Source: JALORV01 sp963724365
GTDB taxonomy: Bacteria; Pseudomonadota; Gammaproteobacteria; Burkholderiales; Burkholderiaceae_F
Assembly (NCBI GenBank): GCA_963724365.1
Contig: CAVRUR010000001.1
Coordinates: 1-64,000, forward strand
Length of the DNA stretch: 64,000 nucleotides
Direction: 5' to 3'
Below the pieces are notes generated by a model. It made no database searches, had not been told where the DNA came from, and saw only the letters and a program-made list of their open reading frames with translations. The first letter of the stretch is position 1. Each line of letters starts with the position of its first letter. Shown here piece by piece: positions 1 to 9,298 of the stretch. The position numbers and the translations under genes are program-made.

Positions 1-333
1 GTTACTTGGCAGATTCCAAAGTGGACGCGCAGATCGAGTAGTCGCTGCAATCCTGCAGGCGCGAGTTGACAGAGAGCATGCGCGCAGGCGCGTGTGCCGA
101 GAACGCTCTGCTCGCTCCGTCCTCCTCACCCACTTGGAAGCCCAGTCACCAAAACGCACGGCCTAGCAAGCACCATCCTAGTGTTCGGTAGCGCACGGAC
201 AGTTGTCACGCAAGCGTCCATGCTTGCATATCTGCATCGGCCGGCCGACGAAACCGTGAGTGCCGCCAAAGCGCGTCGCTTCCGGAGCGGAAGGCGCGAT
301 CGAGTCGCAAAACCGCTTCGCTCGGGAGAACTA
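1..333. other. Window edge, no confident gene
   Basis: I see no supported gene here. The first 41 bases can be read in one plus-strand frame as the last 12 codons of an open frame ending in TAG at 39-41, which could be the tail of a gene lying outside the window, but this is too short to identify. The rest lacks a ribosome-binding site with a coherent frame and probably contains the promoter of the small membrane protein at 334. Confidence 0.4.
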
Positions 334-536
334 GTGAGAACAATCATCTCTATGGCACTTTGTGTACTTGCCTTATTGGCCGCTGGCATATCCGCAGCCC
401 AAAGCGGGCACATGATGAATGACGCTACATGGGGCGGTGGCTGGATGGCTGGATACGGGGTGATCTGGGTACCGCTGTTGCTGGTGCTCTTGGAGTCGCA
501 GTCTTTGCATTGCTCGTCCAGTGGAAGGGCAAGTGA
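334..536 (+). CDS. Small Gly/Trp-rich membrane protein (frameshifted)
   Basis: A short protein begins at GTG 334 behind a GGGAG Shine-Dalgarno at 324-328 (ATG 352 is an in-frame alternative). It has an N-terminal hydrophobic segment ending in an AAQ-like cleavage region, then a short loop with MMND and GGGWMAGYG, then a second hydrophobic stretch. The first frame runs on into nonsense after LLLV, but a shift near 490 gives LGVAVFALLVQWKGK and a stop at 534-536, the expected membrane segment and basic tail of this class. Similar small membrane proteins often sit beside metal- or redox-related genes; the c-type cytochrome follows 168 bp downstream. Function unknown. Confidence 0.45.
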
Positions 537-704
537 ATCAACTCGCGCGGTTGAGCCTCGCACGGCGAGGTGAAACCGAAAGTCGCAGTCTTGACGCTTC
601 GCGAACTCTGATTCGCGAGTTCCGGGTTTGCCGGTGTCACACGCCGAGTCGCCGGACGACTGATCCGCGGTGGGCGAGTCCCATCTATCTCTCGGAGAAA
701 ATCA

Positions 705-1220
705 ATGTTTCGCATGAAGCAGTCCATTGCAGCAATCGGCCTGGTCTTGTTGGGCCCCGCGCTTGCACAGACGCCGCCGACATCTACCGCGGCCGCTCCC
801 GATCTACAGCAGCAGGTCACTGACATCAAATCGGTGCTCCCGAAGTTCGCCATTCCGATGCGCGAGGTCGGCGATCGCTTCCAGAACATGTACTACGCCG
901 CACAGGGCGGCAACTGGGCGCTTGCCCCTTACATGTCCAAGTACATGAATGGCGCGATGACTCCAGCCAAGGTCACGAAGCCGGCGGAGTACAAGACATG
1001 GGCCTCGTTCTATACCGGTACGTGGCAGCCCGTCGAGAAGGCCATCAACGCAAAGGACATCAAGGCGTTCGAAAAGGCCTACAAGGACGTCATTGTCAGC
1101 TGCAACGGGTGCCATCAGGCCATGGGCTATGGCTTCATTGAAGTTACGCACCTGAAGGCGCCGGTCGACCCCGGCATCAACTACAAGAAGCCGTCGAATC
1201 CCGGTGACGTCCCTGCCTGA
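705..1220 (+). CDS. Secreted monohaem c-type cytochrome
   Basis: The 171-residue protein has a signal peptide (basic MKQ, hydrophobic core, cleavage near ALA-QT) and one haem-attachment motif, CNGCH, near residue 130 followed by QAMGYG. It should therefore be a periplasmic protein with covalently bound haem, transferring electrons or sensing a small molecule. ATG 705 is preceded by GGAG at 694-697 with good spacing. The middle of the protein has aromatic-rich helical segments (NMYYAAQGGNW, WASFYTGTW) consistent with an all-helical cytochrome. No oxidase or reductase partner is adjacent, so its electron-transfer partner cannot be named. Confidence 0.8.
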   Translation: MFRMKQSIAAIGLVLLGPALAQTPPTSTAAAPDLQQQVTDIKSVLPKFAIPMREVGDRFQNMYYAAQGGNWALAPYMSKYMNGAMTPAKVTKPAEYKTWASFYTGTWQPVEKAINAKDIKAFEKAYKDVIVSCNGCHQAMGYGFIEVTHLKAPVDPGINYKKPSNPGDVPA

Positions 1221-1351
1221 TCCCTGCGAGACTCGGGCCGATATTGGTAAAGCGAGTGGGGACAGACCTGGACAGGCTGTCCCGACACGCTTGCTGGCGA
1301 TGATCTCGGAGGATTTCCAACGGCGTCTTGATCTGCTGCTAGGGTCACACA

Positions 1352-2339
1352 ATGAAGTCCGGTCCGGTCGAAGAACGCGAACCTAACGAGGCGGCCTTGG
1401 TCGCCGAGATGATCGCGATCCTGCGTCGCAAGCTGGCGCGGGACTATGCCAAGGGCGGGACGCTGCGCGACGCTCACCCGAAGACGCTCGGCCTGTTGCG
1501 CGGCCGCTTCCGGATCGAGTCCAACCTGCCCAAGGCGCTTCGGGTGGGGCTATTCGAGAAGCCGGGTAGCTTCGATTGTTGGGTGCGCTTTTCCAATTCC
1601 AGCGGCAAGGTCCAGTCTGATGCAGTGCCCGATGCGCGCGGCGTCGCGATCAAGTTACTTGCGCCACGCGGCAAGGGTTCCGCTGCCGTCGCAGAGCTCG
1701 GTCAGGACTTCGTGCTGCTGGACACACCGGTGATGCCGCTCGGCACAGTGGCGCTGTTTCGCGATGCTGTCTACTACACGATTGAAAGTTCACCGTTGCT
1801 GCTGGCCGCCAAGTTCGCGCTCACCGGCCACGCTGGGGTTCTGCTGGGCTTGCTGATGCTGCGCGGCAACCCGAGTTCGCCGCTGGACATCCGCTACTGG
1901 AGCACCACGCCCTACCGCTTTGGCTCCGACCGTGCGGTGAAGTATTCGCTGCTGCCCACCTCCAGACACAGGAGCGACAAGCCCGAAACCTTGGGCGAGT
2001 CCTACCTGAGCGACGCAATGCAGGATCATCTGGATGGGCATGAGGCGAGCTTCGATTTTTGCGTGCAGCTGCAAGAAACCCGGCATGCCGATCGAGGACG
2101 CCAGCCAACGTTGGGACGAGGCGAAGTCACCTTTCCTCAAAGTGGCCACCCTGCGTTTGCCGATGCAGAGATTTCGCAACGACAAGCGCGCTCAGCAAGC
2201 CGAGGCGCTGTCGTTCTCACCCGCGCATGCCCTGGCGGCGCACGCCCCGCTGGGCGGACTGAACCGCGCGCGCAGCAAGATCTACACGGCGCTTTCCAGG
2301 TTCAGGCACAAGCGTGACAAGCGCGCCGAACAGGCCTGA
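1352..2339 (+). CDS. Catalase-like haem protein (frameshifted)
   Basis: The protein resembles the small catalase-related family (catalase core without the long N- and C-terminal extensions). Visible family features are RFSNSSGKVQSDA, DARGVAIKLL, NPSSPLDIRYWSTTPYRFG and AVKYSLLP. It is cytoplasmic or peripheral; peroxide removal or fatty-acid/peroxide chemistry is likely but not shown. The first frame loses similarity near 2070 after FDFCVQL; a +1 shift restores KKPGMPIEDASQRWDE and the C-terminal segment to a stop at 2337-2339, giving about 329 residues. ATG 1352 has only a weak upstream AGGG. Confidence 0.7.
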
Positions 2340-2541
2340 CGCGCCGTTTCGATTAACCGGGTCGACGTACGAGTCGGGTGGCATCGCCTGCGAAGCAGGC
2401 TCGGCGACATTCACTCCGCCCTAGCGCGAGGCTACGCCGCCGAGGAAACCCGTGACGTGGCGCCAATGGCCGACCAGACAAACGCCTCCACTTTCACAAG
2501 CGCGATGCGAGGCGCAAGGGCGCTAACCAGCGTCGACCTAA

Positions 2542-3000
2542 TTACTTGTTCGGCGACTTTTCGAGCGCTCGGTCAACCGGGACGTCGAAGCTGAACACGA
2601 TCTTGGCGCGCCTGCTTTCGGCGATGTCGACACTCTGTTGCTGTTTCTTCCCTTGGAGCGTGGCCTCTACGTTGTACTTTCCCGAGGCCAGGTCAGACCA
2701 ACAGGTAAGGCGCATCTAGCTGCGTGTCGAGGACCATTTTTCCCGCGCATCCTGGATCTTGACGTGCGAATCGGCCAGATACGCCCCCGATTTTGCCGCC
2801 ACGGTGATCGACAACGTGAAATCGCGAGCCATTGATTTCATTTGCTCGGATTCGTCAAGACCGATGCCACCGGCGATAAAGCGGCGGTCCTGTGCTGTGC
2901 GTCCCTCCTGAACCGACTGGGCAGCGGCATATGGCGTCGAGACCGTAAACGCAGCAGCAATACTGAGAATTAGCAATCTGCCTAGTAAGAATTCGTTCAT
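2542..3000 (-). CDS. Secreted protein with carboxypeptidase-regulatory-like fold (two frameshifts)
   Basis: ATG at 3000 follows AGAGGTG with 4-5 nt spacing and starts a signal peptide (LLILSIAAAF...AAAQS). The mature part contains GGIGLDESEQMKSMARDFTLSI and SHVKIQDARG, typical of a family of small exported betaproteobacterial proteins with a carboxypeptidase-regulatory-like beta sandwich. The frame breaks near 2740 at a GGGAAAAA run and again near 2695; reading across both gives MVLDTQLDAPYLLV, then DLASGKYNVEATL, ending KSPNK and TAA at 2542-2544. Precise role unknown; probably periplasmic. Confidence 0.55.
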
Positions 3001-3173
3001 GGTCACCTCTATTGGGTCATGGAAGGGCAGCAGGTAGCGCTCTCGGTTCGCCTTCGCGTCATTGACGGGCCGGTCCGAGCCGCACGCAAGCGCGCGCCAC
3101 GACTCCTATCAAGCAAATCTGGCAATCGAGCAGCGGCTCGAGTCGCCGCGGAAAGCGGTCGAGCGCTACGGCC

Positions 3174-3593
3174 TTACTTCAACTGAGCGCGCAACTCTCC
3201 GCCCGGATTCGCGGCACTGTGCACGTTGAAGTAGAGGTCGCCGGCCTTGAACGCTTTCATCTGATCCGCGTCGAGTTTCGCTCCGCTGGGTGCCTTGTAC
3301 ACGTCACCGTCTTTAGTGAATGGGACGACCACCGGCCCGTTCTTGCCGGCTGCTCCGATGTGGATGTGCGCCGCCGTCCCTTGTATGCCCTTGGTCATGA
3401 CACTTCCGGACACCGAGCCGTCATCGCCGACCGAGATCTTGCCTTCGCCACTCGCGGACGTGGTAACCGGCGGCACCTCGTTCGCGCCGGAAAGCTTGAG
3501 CGTCACATCGGCGCCGAATGCTGTACCACTGCCGAAAGTAACGATCGAGCCCATCGCGGCGGCTGCAAACAGTGATTTCCTGATTCGATTCAT
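3174..3593 (-). CDS. CHRD-domain secreted protein
   Basis: A 139-residue protein with a signal peptide (GTAFGA-DV) and one CHRD domain filling the mature part: LKLSGANEVPPVTTSASGEG at the start, then TAAHIHIGAAGKNGPVVVPF, and YFNVHSAANPGGELRAQL at the end. CHRD domains were defined in chordin and are common in small exported bacterial proteins of uncertain function. It is complete, has no frameshift, and lies alone on the minus strand 170 bp upstream of the other small exported protein (start 3000). Confidence 0.88.
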   Translation of the reverse strand: MNRIRKSLFAAAAMGSIVTFGSGTAFGADVTLKLSGANEVPPVTTSASGEGKISVGDDGSVSGSVMTKGIQGTAAHIHIGAAGKNGPVVVPFTKDGDVYKAPSGAKLDADQMKAFKAGDLYFNVHSAANPGGELRAQLK

Positions 3594-3973
3594 TCATTTC
3601 TCCTGGGAAGGTAAGTGGAGGGCCCGCTCAACAAGAACTACACGTCGGATCGTGGAGACAATGCCAGGCGTCGTATCGTGTTGCGCCGACGCACATACAA
3701 GTCGGCCTCGAGGCCACCGGCGTGACTGTCCCAGCATAGAGAAGCTCACTGGGCGACCGGGCAGAGATTCCGCCAGAGAGTCGGCGATACAGACGACACG
3801 GACGCGATTTCCTGGGCCGAGAAGCCGACGTCAACGTATGCGTCAGCCGCTTACCGAGGTGCAGCCGAAGGCCATTCGGCTGGACGCGATGCTAGCCCGC
3901 GCCTATGTTCATGGAAGTTCTGTGCTCAAGGCTGAGGGGAACTCTTATGCAAAGATGATTCAGAAGTCACGGA
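3594..3973. other. Intergenic, no gene recognised
   Basis: About 380 bases between the start of the CHRD gene and the end of the diguanylate cyclase gene. Open frames exist on both strands but none has a family-like sequence, a signal peptide or a convincing ribosome-binding site. It should contain the CHRD promoter and the terminator of the cyclase gene; I could not pin either down. Confidence 0.4.
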
Positions 3974-4865
3974 TCAGTCAACAACGGTTTCGCGAAACAG
4001 TACAACTTCCTTCTCAGTTCCCTTAGCTTTAAACATTGCCGTATCGGCATTTTTGAAAAGGGTGTCAGCCGTTTCTCCATCTGCGGGATAGATGGCAATA
4101 CCGATACTGGCTCTTATGGAGAGAACAATCCCATCAAACTCGCAGGCCTCGGCTATCCGACTAGCCATCTTCTCTGCAAGGCGAGCCACATCGGCGTCTT
4201 GCTTGACTTCCAACAATAGGCACACAAACTCGTCGCCTCCCCAGCGACTGACCGTGTCTTCGTCGCGGAGAAAAGACCGTAAGCGGTTTGCCATCATGAC
4301 CAGCACCTTGTCTCCCAAACCATGACCATATGAGTCGTTAACGCTCTTGAATTTGTCGATGTCAATAAACAGGACGGCGAGCCCCCAACCATGCCGTTTT
4401 GCCTGTCTCAACCCCTGGTCGAGATCCTGTTCAAATGACACACGATTCGGAAGACCTGTGAGTGCATCCTGAAGCGAAGATCTTCGTGTTTCTTTCTCTT
4501 TGGCCTGGGATTTCGACAAATCGTCGCGCACTTCGGCCAGATCGGTCTTCGTGTCGGCGAGTTCGGTTTCGATGACTGCTCGTTCAGTCACCTCTTTGGC
4601 AAGTTCGATGTTTGCGTGATGCAAATCGTCTGCGGCCCCCGCCACTTTGTGCTCGACACCTTCGTTCTGAATGATCGCCGCTTCGATGGTCCGAACAGGG
4701 ATATTGTCTTCTACCCCTTGCTGTAGAACTTCATTTATCGAGGTGAGTTCGGTTGCAGCGTGCCGGACGTGCCTTTGTGATCTCTTTGTTCTTGTCAAGC
4801 ACACGTGTAAGCGAGACACTCTTGGCGGGCGTGGGTTTATTAGTATCTTTCGATTTTGATTTCAT
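3974..4865 (-). CDS. Diguanylate cyclase, GGDEF domain (frameshifted near N-terminus)
   Basis: The C-terminal half is a GGDEF domain making cyclic di-GMP from GTP: DALTGLPNR, FIDIDKFKSVND, and the active-site motif RWGGDEF, followed by SIGIAIYP and ADTAMFKAK. The N-terminal ~120 residues are a helical, probably coiled-coil region (ELADTKTDLAEVRDDLSKSQ) with no transmembrane segment, so this is a soluble cyclase. The real start is probably ATG at 4863-4865, which gives MKSKSKDTNKPTPAKSVSL...EITK; a one-base shift near 4772 joins it to HVRHAATELTSINEVLQQ. No RxxD inhibitory site is seen before GGDEF (VSRWGGDEF). Confidence 0.85.
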
Positions 4866-4969
4866 AAATGTTCTCTATTGCATAGCGCAGGCTACCAAAC
4901 CGCTGTTGATGAGCACCGGCAGCAGGAGAAAAAGCGTCCACTCTTCGGGCATTTTCAGCGCGACCGAGT

Positions 4970-5815
4970 GTGTCCGCAGAGTGTGGTCGGAGGAATTTTC
5001 TCGTCATCACTTGCGAACATGGCGGACGTGAAGTCCCGCAGGCCTATGCCGCGCTTTTCTCGGGCAGGGAGGCACTGCTGGACAGCCATCGCGGCTGGGA
5101 CGCGGGAGCACTCGAACTGGGCCGTCAGATGGCCGACGCGTTCGGTGCGCCGCGGCATTTCGCCACCACGACGCGGCTGCTGGTCGACCTGAACCGGTCG
5201 ATCGGACATCGGCAACTGTTCTCGGAGGTCACGCGCGCACTGCCGCGAGCTCGCCGCCAGGACATCGTCGATCGCTACTACCGGCCGCATCGCCAGGCGA
5301 TCGAAGGTGAAATCGCGCGTCAGATTGCGCCGGGCCGGCGGGTGATCCACGTTGCGTCGCACAGCTTCACGCCAAAGCTCGATGACGTGCCGAGGCAAGC
5401 CGATGTGGCCTGGCTCTATGACCCGCGGCGTCCCGGTGAGGTGGCCTTCGCGCGAGCCTGGATGCTGGCGCTCGCAACAGCTGGCACCCGAGCTGCGTCT
5501 GCGACGAAACTACCCGTACCAGGGGCGCGGCGACGGACTCACGGCATCGCTGCGCAAGCACCATCCGGATGCGGCCTACGTCGGCATCGAGCTCGAGGTC
5601 AATCAGCGCTTCGTCGAACAGGCGCGGCGCCGCCTGGGAACAGGCTGAGGGCGATGCTCGTCGATTCGCTGAAGAAGGCGCTTGCCGCACATCGCGACAC
5701 GCTGAGGCTCCTGCGCGACGTGCGCGTCGCGAGCGCCTACCACTGCAGCGGCGGCAGCTCATGGAAGACCCTGCGCGTGCCTTCGAGCCACTGCTGCGTC
5801 AGCGCGTCGAAGTAG
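4970..5815 (+). CDS. N-formylglutamate amidohydrolase family protein (frameshifted)
   Basis: The N-terminal part carries ITCEHGGREVP, DSHRGWDAGALELGRQM, DLNRSIGH and HVASHSFTP, the conserved blocks of the N-formylglutamate amidohydrolase (FGase) family, which hydrolyses N-formyl-glutamate and related acyl-amino acids. Frame is lost near 5475; the next frame reads GDGLTASLRKHHPDAAYVGIELEVNQRFV, and the first frame returns near 5640 with LRAMLVDSLKKALAAHRD. The exact end is uncertain: the open frame runs to 5815 and would overlap the convergent Anbu gene, so the true stop may be near 5703 after a further shift. GTG 4970 is the assumed start. Confidence 0.7.
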   Translation: MSAECGRRNFLVITCEHGGREVPQAYAALFSGREALLDSHRGWDAGALELGRQMADAFGAPRHFATTTRLLVDLNRSIGHRQLFSEVTRALPRARRQDIVDRYYRPHRQAIEGEIARQIAPGRRVIHVASHSFTPKLDDVPRQADVAWLYDPRRPGEVAFARAWMLALATAGTRAASATKLPVPGARRRTHGIAAQAPSGCGLRRHRARGQSALRRTGAAPPGNRLRAMLVDSLKKALAAHRDTLRLLRDVRVASAYHCSGGSSWKTLRVPSSHCCVSASK

Positions 5816-6460
5816 TCGTCGCCTTCCTCGAACCGGCGCCTCATCGTCACCTGCAGGCTGTCCCGCGCGTAACACAGCAGGTCGATCGGCATGCCCACCG
5901 AGAGATTGCTGATCATCGTCGAGTCGTACGACACCAGCACGCACTTGGTGGCATCTTCCAACGTCGCGCTCGAGCGTCACCGCGAGGTCGAGGATCGGCT
6001 TGCCGTACTTGGCCTCGCCGGTCTGCAGGAAGGGCGTATCGGTTCCAGCTTCGATGAAGTTGCCCTCGGCATACAAACGGAACAGACGCATGTCTTCACC
6101 GGCGATCTGGCCGCCGAGGATGAACGACGCATTGAACTTCAGGTCACTGGCTTCCAGGAACGGACCGTCGCGGCGCTCGATGGCACGCATCGCGTCCGAT
6201 ACGAGATTGGCCACGTCGAACATCGAGCTAGCGCTCCAGATGTGCGGCGGTTCGGCCGCGGCCTGCTGACGCAGGACGTTGATCACCGCCTGAGTGGCGG
6301 CCAGGCCCCCCGAACTGAGCAGCACCAGCACCCGGTCGCCGGCGCGCTCGAACACCGTCATCTTGCAGAACTTGGCGTAGTTGTCCACGCCCGCATGCGT
6401 GCGCGAGTCGCTGGCCAGGATCAGGCCTTCTTCGAGCTTGACGCCGACACAGTAGGTCAT
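5737..6460 (-). CDS. Anbu proteasome homologue (ancestral beta subunit), frameshifted
   Basis: The mature N-terminus MTYCVGVKLEEGLILASDSR matches the Anbu family of Ntn-hydrolase proteasome homologues: Thr after the start Met is the expected nucleophile, and an Asp lies 16 residues later with a Lys about 31 after it, the positions used by HslV and proteasome beta subunits. The upstream ATG at 6514 would bury Thr behind an 18-residue extension, so 6460 is chosen. Frame shifts near 5960, where TLE continues as DATKCVLVSYDSTMISNL through to RVFHELPPLQW. Lies directly downstream of a transglutaminase-like gene, a known Anbu neighbour. Confidence 0.85.
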
Positions 6461-6514
6461 GCGGCGCGCCTGCTCGATCGGCGCCCCAGCGCAATCGCGA
6501 AGCATGCGCCGCAT

Positions 6515-7328
6515 TCAGACCACCGCCACTTCGTCGGCCCAGACCTTGAACCGCTCCAGCGTGTTCGGCCCGAAGGTGCTGGACAGCGCGACGTCGCAGG
6601 CGTCGCGGCCGCGGGCGATCAGGACGCGACCGATGCGCGGCGTGTTGTTGCGCGCATCGAAGGTGTACCAACGGTCGCCCAGGTAGGCCTCGAACCAGCC
6701 GGCAAAGTCCATCGTCCCGTACGGCGGCTCGGTGCCCATGTCACCGAGGTATCCGGTGCAGTAGCGCGCGGGAATGTTCATGCAGCGGCAGAACGCGATC
6801 GCCAGGTGGGCATAGTCGCGGCAGACGCCACGCCCCTCCTGGTAGGCCTCCCAGGCGGTGCGCGTGTTGCGCGCATGCGGGTAGCCGAACTCGATGTGCC
6901 GGTGAACGAAGTCGCAGATCGCCTGCACGCGCGCCCAGCCGGTCGGGCCATTGCCGAACTGCTTCCACGCGATGTCGGACAGCAGTTCCGTCTCGCAGTA
7001 GCGGCTGCCCAGCAGATAGACCAGCGTGGACTCGGGCAGGTGCTCGACCGGGGTCTGCATCGCGCCTGTGCGCCACGACGTCGGGCAGGCCGCTGTCGTT
7101 GACCACCGCATCGGTGCTCAGCACGAACCGACCCGGCGGCGCCACCAGGCGGCTGCACCAGTTGCCGAAGAGATCCCGGTACGCGGTGACTGGCACTGCC
7201 GGGCTCGTGACGAGATAGTCCGGGCGCACCAGGTCGGACGCCCGCGAATAGTGGATGCTCAGTGCGAGCACCATCGGCGTCGGGGCCCGACACTGGTACT
7301 CCATTTCAAAACCGACACGAATCTGCAT
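6515..7328 (-). CDS. Transglutaminase-like cysteine peptidase family protein (frameshifted)
   Basis: Reading from ATG 7328 (MQIRVGFEMEYQC) gives the N-terminal beta domain common to Anbu-linked transglutaminase-like proteins; a shift near 7075 joins it to the catalytic domain with GRGVCRDYAHLAIAFCRCMNIPARYCTGYLGD (putative catalytic Cys) and RWYTFDARNN (putative Asp). The usual His one or two residues before the Trp of the xxWFEAY strand is not apparent; the sequence reads DFAGWFEAY. It ends at 6515, about 55 bp before the Anbu start, and the two are almost certainly co-transcribed. Peptide-bond or isopeptide chemistry together with Anbu is inferred from co-occurrence only. Confidence 0.8.
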
Positions 7329-7378
7329 TTTTCGTCGTCGCAAAGTTCAGCTGATCAGGTGTTGTGCATTTCCAAGGA

Positions 7379-7636
7379 CTACTTCTGCTTCTCGACGATC
7401 ACCCGACCCGCCGCATTCAGGTAAACGCGGTACCGATTGCCGTCCTTGCACGAACAGGTGTAATCGTTCTCTCCATTGACCTCGACGGCGACGACCTGCC
7501 CGCACGGCAATCCCTGCAACGCGATCACCGACGTCATGTCCTTCTTCAGCGCCTCGTCGTCGGCAGCGAGGGACGGCACGGCAAAGAATGCCGCCACGAG
7601 CAGGGACGGGGCAAAGACTGCAATGCGATTGATCAT
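7379..7636 (-). CDS. Small secreted protein, unknown function
   Basis: An 85-residue protein with a signal peptide (APSLLVAAFFAVPSLAA-DD) and a short mature domain with three cysteines in GLPCGQVV and YTCSCKDG, followed by a beta-hairpin-like NRYRVYLNAAGRVIVEKQK. Two of the cysteines could form a disulphide in the periplasm. It starts 14 bp after the stop of the upstream lipoprotein gene, so both are likely expressed together. I recognise no named family. Confidence 0.65.
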   Translation of the reverse strand: MINRIAVFAPSLLVAAFFAVPSLAADDEALKKDMTSVIALQGLPCGQVVAVEVNGENDYTCSCKDGNRYRVYLNAAGRVIVEKQK

Positions 7637-7650
7637 GAGTTCTGGGGCGT

Positions 7651-8311
7651 TCAGCCTTCGAGAGTGGCAAATTTCTTCGGATCGGCGAGCAGGGCCCAGA
7701 TCGCTTCGCGCGACGACACGATTGCAGCGGCGAGCTTCTGATCGGCGTCCTGCAGCAGCGAGAGCACCTTCATCAGCAGCAGGTCGTACGAACGGCGCAA
7801 CTGCACCATGGTTATCTTGGCCTTGCCCTGGTAGTAATCGCGGAACTGCTGGAGCAGGTCATCAACCTGATTCTTGAGTGTGATTTTGGTGAAGACGCCA
7901 ATGGCCTTGGTTTCCTTGAGCTGTTCCTTGAGCGCGGCCAGGTCAAGCGTCGGCGCAACTGGCGCGGAAATCGCGGCCGCGGGCGGCGGCGCGGGCTTTG
8001 CTGTCGTCGACGTCAGGAGCGGAGGCCACCGACGGTTTCGTTCCAGCGGCCGGAGTTTTCGTTCCAGGCTTCGTACCGGGCGCGGAAGGCCTATTTTCGG
8101 CCTGAGGCGCTGAAGTCGGCGCGACAGGTGCTGGTGTCACGGCGGGAGCGGACTGAGGTGTCGTATCCGTCGACGGCTTGGCCGCAGGCTGCGCTGTGAC
8201 CGTCTGCGTTGGGACCGCCTCGGGCGGGGGCAAGTCGGGAGGATCCGGTGCAATGGCCGCACAGCCCGCGGCGAGAAGCAACGGGGCAAGGGCCACGTGG
8301 ATCAGGTGCAT
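7651..8311 (-). CDS. Proline-rich lipoprotein (frameshifted)
   Basis: ATG 8311 begins a lipoprotein signal with lipobox LAAGC, then a roughly 90-residue Pro/Thr/Ala linker (PPDLPPPEAVPTQ, TPAPVAPT). After a frame shift near 7975 the protein continues with AAAISAPVAPTLDLAALKEQLKETKAIGVF, a helical domain of about 100 residues ending DPKKFATLEG and TGA at 7651-7653. The helical tail with KNQVDDLLQQFRDYY suggests a coiled-coil periplasmic domain on a flexible tether to the outer membrane. No known family recognised. Confidence 0.65.
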
Positions 8312-8424
8312 CGGGGTGTCGTTTTCAGTGCAACCTCGACCGCATTCCTGATCGTCCGCTCTCGCCACTGTGCGCGAGAATTAGCTATCAAGTCGGACCT
8401 ACCCGGGCATCGGCCGCAGCCGAG

Positions 8425-8646
8425 CTAACGCCTCTTGACACCAAAGGCCAGCAGCGCGCCGCCAATCACGATGGCGCCCACGCCTGCCCAAAGCGGAACA
8501 TTGACTGTTTGCTTTTCCGTGATCGATAACTCGATCGGCCCCAATTTTCCGGAATGAGTTTCCTTCGTGTAGCTGAACCCGCCGTATGCCAAGCCCAGGG
8601 CACCGGCCACGATTAGGGCGATGGCCGCAATCTTGATTGCATTCAT
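8425..8646 (-). CDS. Small two-helix membrane protein
   Basis: A 73-residue protein with two hydrophobic segments (IAAIALIVAGALGLAYGG and VPLWAGVGAIVIGGALLAFGV) separated by a polar loop THSGKLGPIELSITEKQ, ending in KRR. The start at 8646 is fixed by a strong GGAGGAG Shine-Dalgarno; the longer upstream frame is not used. The family is widespread in proteobacteria beside CsbD and other stress genes, as here. Function unknown. Confidence 0.75.
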   Translation of the reverse strand: MNAIKIAAIALIVAGALGLAYGGFSYTKETHSGKLGPIELSITEKQTVNVPLWAGVGAIVIGGALLAFGVKRR

Positions 8647-8780
8647 TACATCTCCTCCTGCCTGATGAGCCCCCGGCACTGGGCATTTCGTGCTTGAGGC
8701 GGGATGACATTCCGCAGCGCATGGGCGAGCGGCCGGGCCACTCTGCGGGCGACCACAAGTCAGCAACCGCGACTACGTGC

Positions 8781-8927
8781 TCACACTCGTCGACCTTGAA
8801 TGACTTGAATCAGAAAGACGACGATCGCGAGGACGAGCAGGACGTGGATGAATCCGCCCAGCGTGTACGAGCTAACCAGCCCCAACAGCCACAAGACGGC
8901 CAATACGACAGCAATGGTCCACAGCAT
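8781..8927 (-). CDS. Tiny membrane protein of the lmo0937 family
   Basis: A 48-residue protein beginning MLWTIAVVLAVLWLLGLV and ending in a second hydrophobic helix LLVLAIVVFLIQVIQGRRV. The length, the MLWTIA start and the GGFIHVLLVLAIVVFLI second helix fit the lmo0937-type membrane protein family. AGGAGA just upstream of ATG 8927 supports translation. It lies between the two-helix membrane protein and csbD on the same strand, a usual grouping of stress-induced small proteins. Confidence 0.75.
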   Translation of the reverse strand: MLWTIAVVLAVLWLLGLVSSYTLGGFIHVLLVLAIVVFLIQVIQGRRV

Positions 8928-9064
8928 TTTGAATCTCCTGTTTCCATGACACGGTGGCTCAAAAGTCCTGACGACCTACGCCGCAGCAAACCTCGCCACC
9001 TTCGGTTTGCACCCGGTCGACGAGTACAGCCGCGCCGGCGCGGGCTCAACCTTTCACGCGCGAA

Positions 9065-9298
9065 TCAACTGCGCTTTTCTTCCTTCACGAACCAGGCATC
9101 CGTCGCCTTGAGTTCCCAGTCGGCAATCTGCTTTTCCACTTCGTCCTTGGTGATGCCGTAGCGCTCCTGAATCCTTCCAGCGAGCTGTTCGCGACGGCCG
9201 GCAACGACGTCCAGGTCGTCATCGGTCAGCTTGCCCCATTGCACCTTGGCCTTGCCGACGACTTGCTTCCAATTGCCTTGAATGCGATCCCAGTTCAT
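9065..9298 (-). CDS. CsbD-family stress protein
   Basis: The 77-residue protein starts MNWDRIQGNWKQVVGKAKVQWG, the hallmark CsbD opening, continues with LTDDDLDVVAGRREQLAGRIQERYGITKDEVEKQI and ends EKRS. CsbD proteins are small hydrophilic general-stress proteins of unknown biochemical function. ATG 9298 follows GGAGA with suitable spacing; the open frame upstream to 9571 is a shadow. First of three same-strand small stress-type genes. Confidence 0.9.
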   Translation of the reverse strand: MNWDRIQGNWKQVVGKAKVQWGKLTDDDLDVVAGRREQLAGRIQERYGITKDEVEKQIADWELKATDAWFVKEEKRS

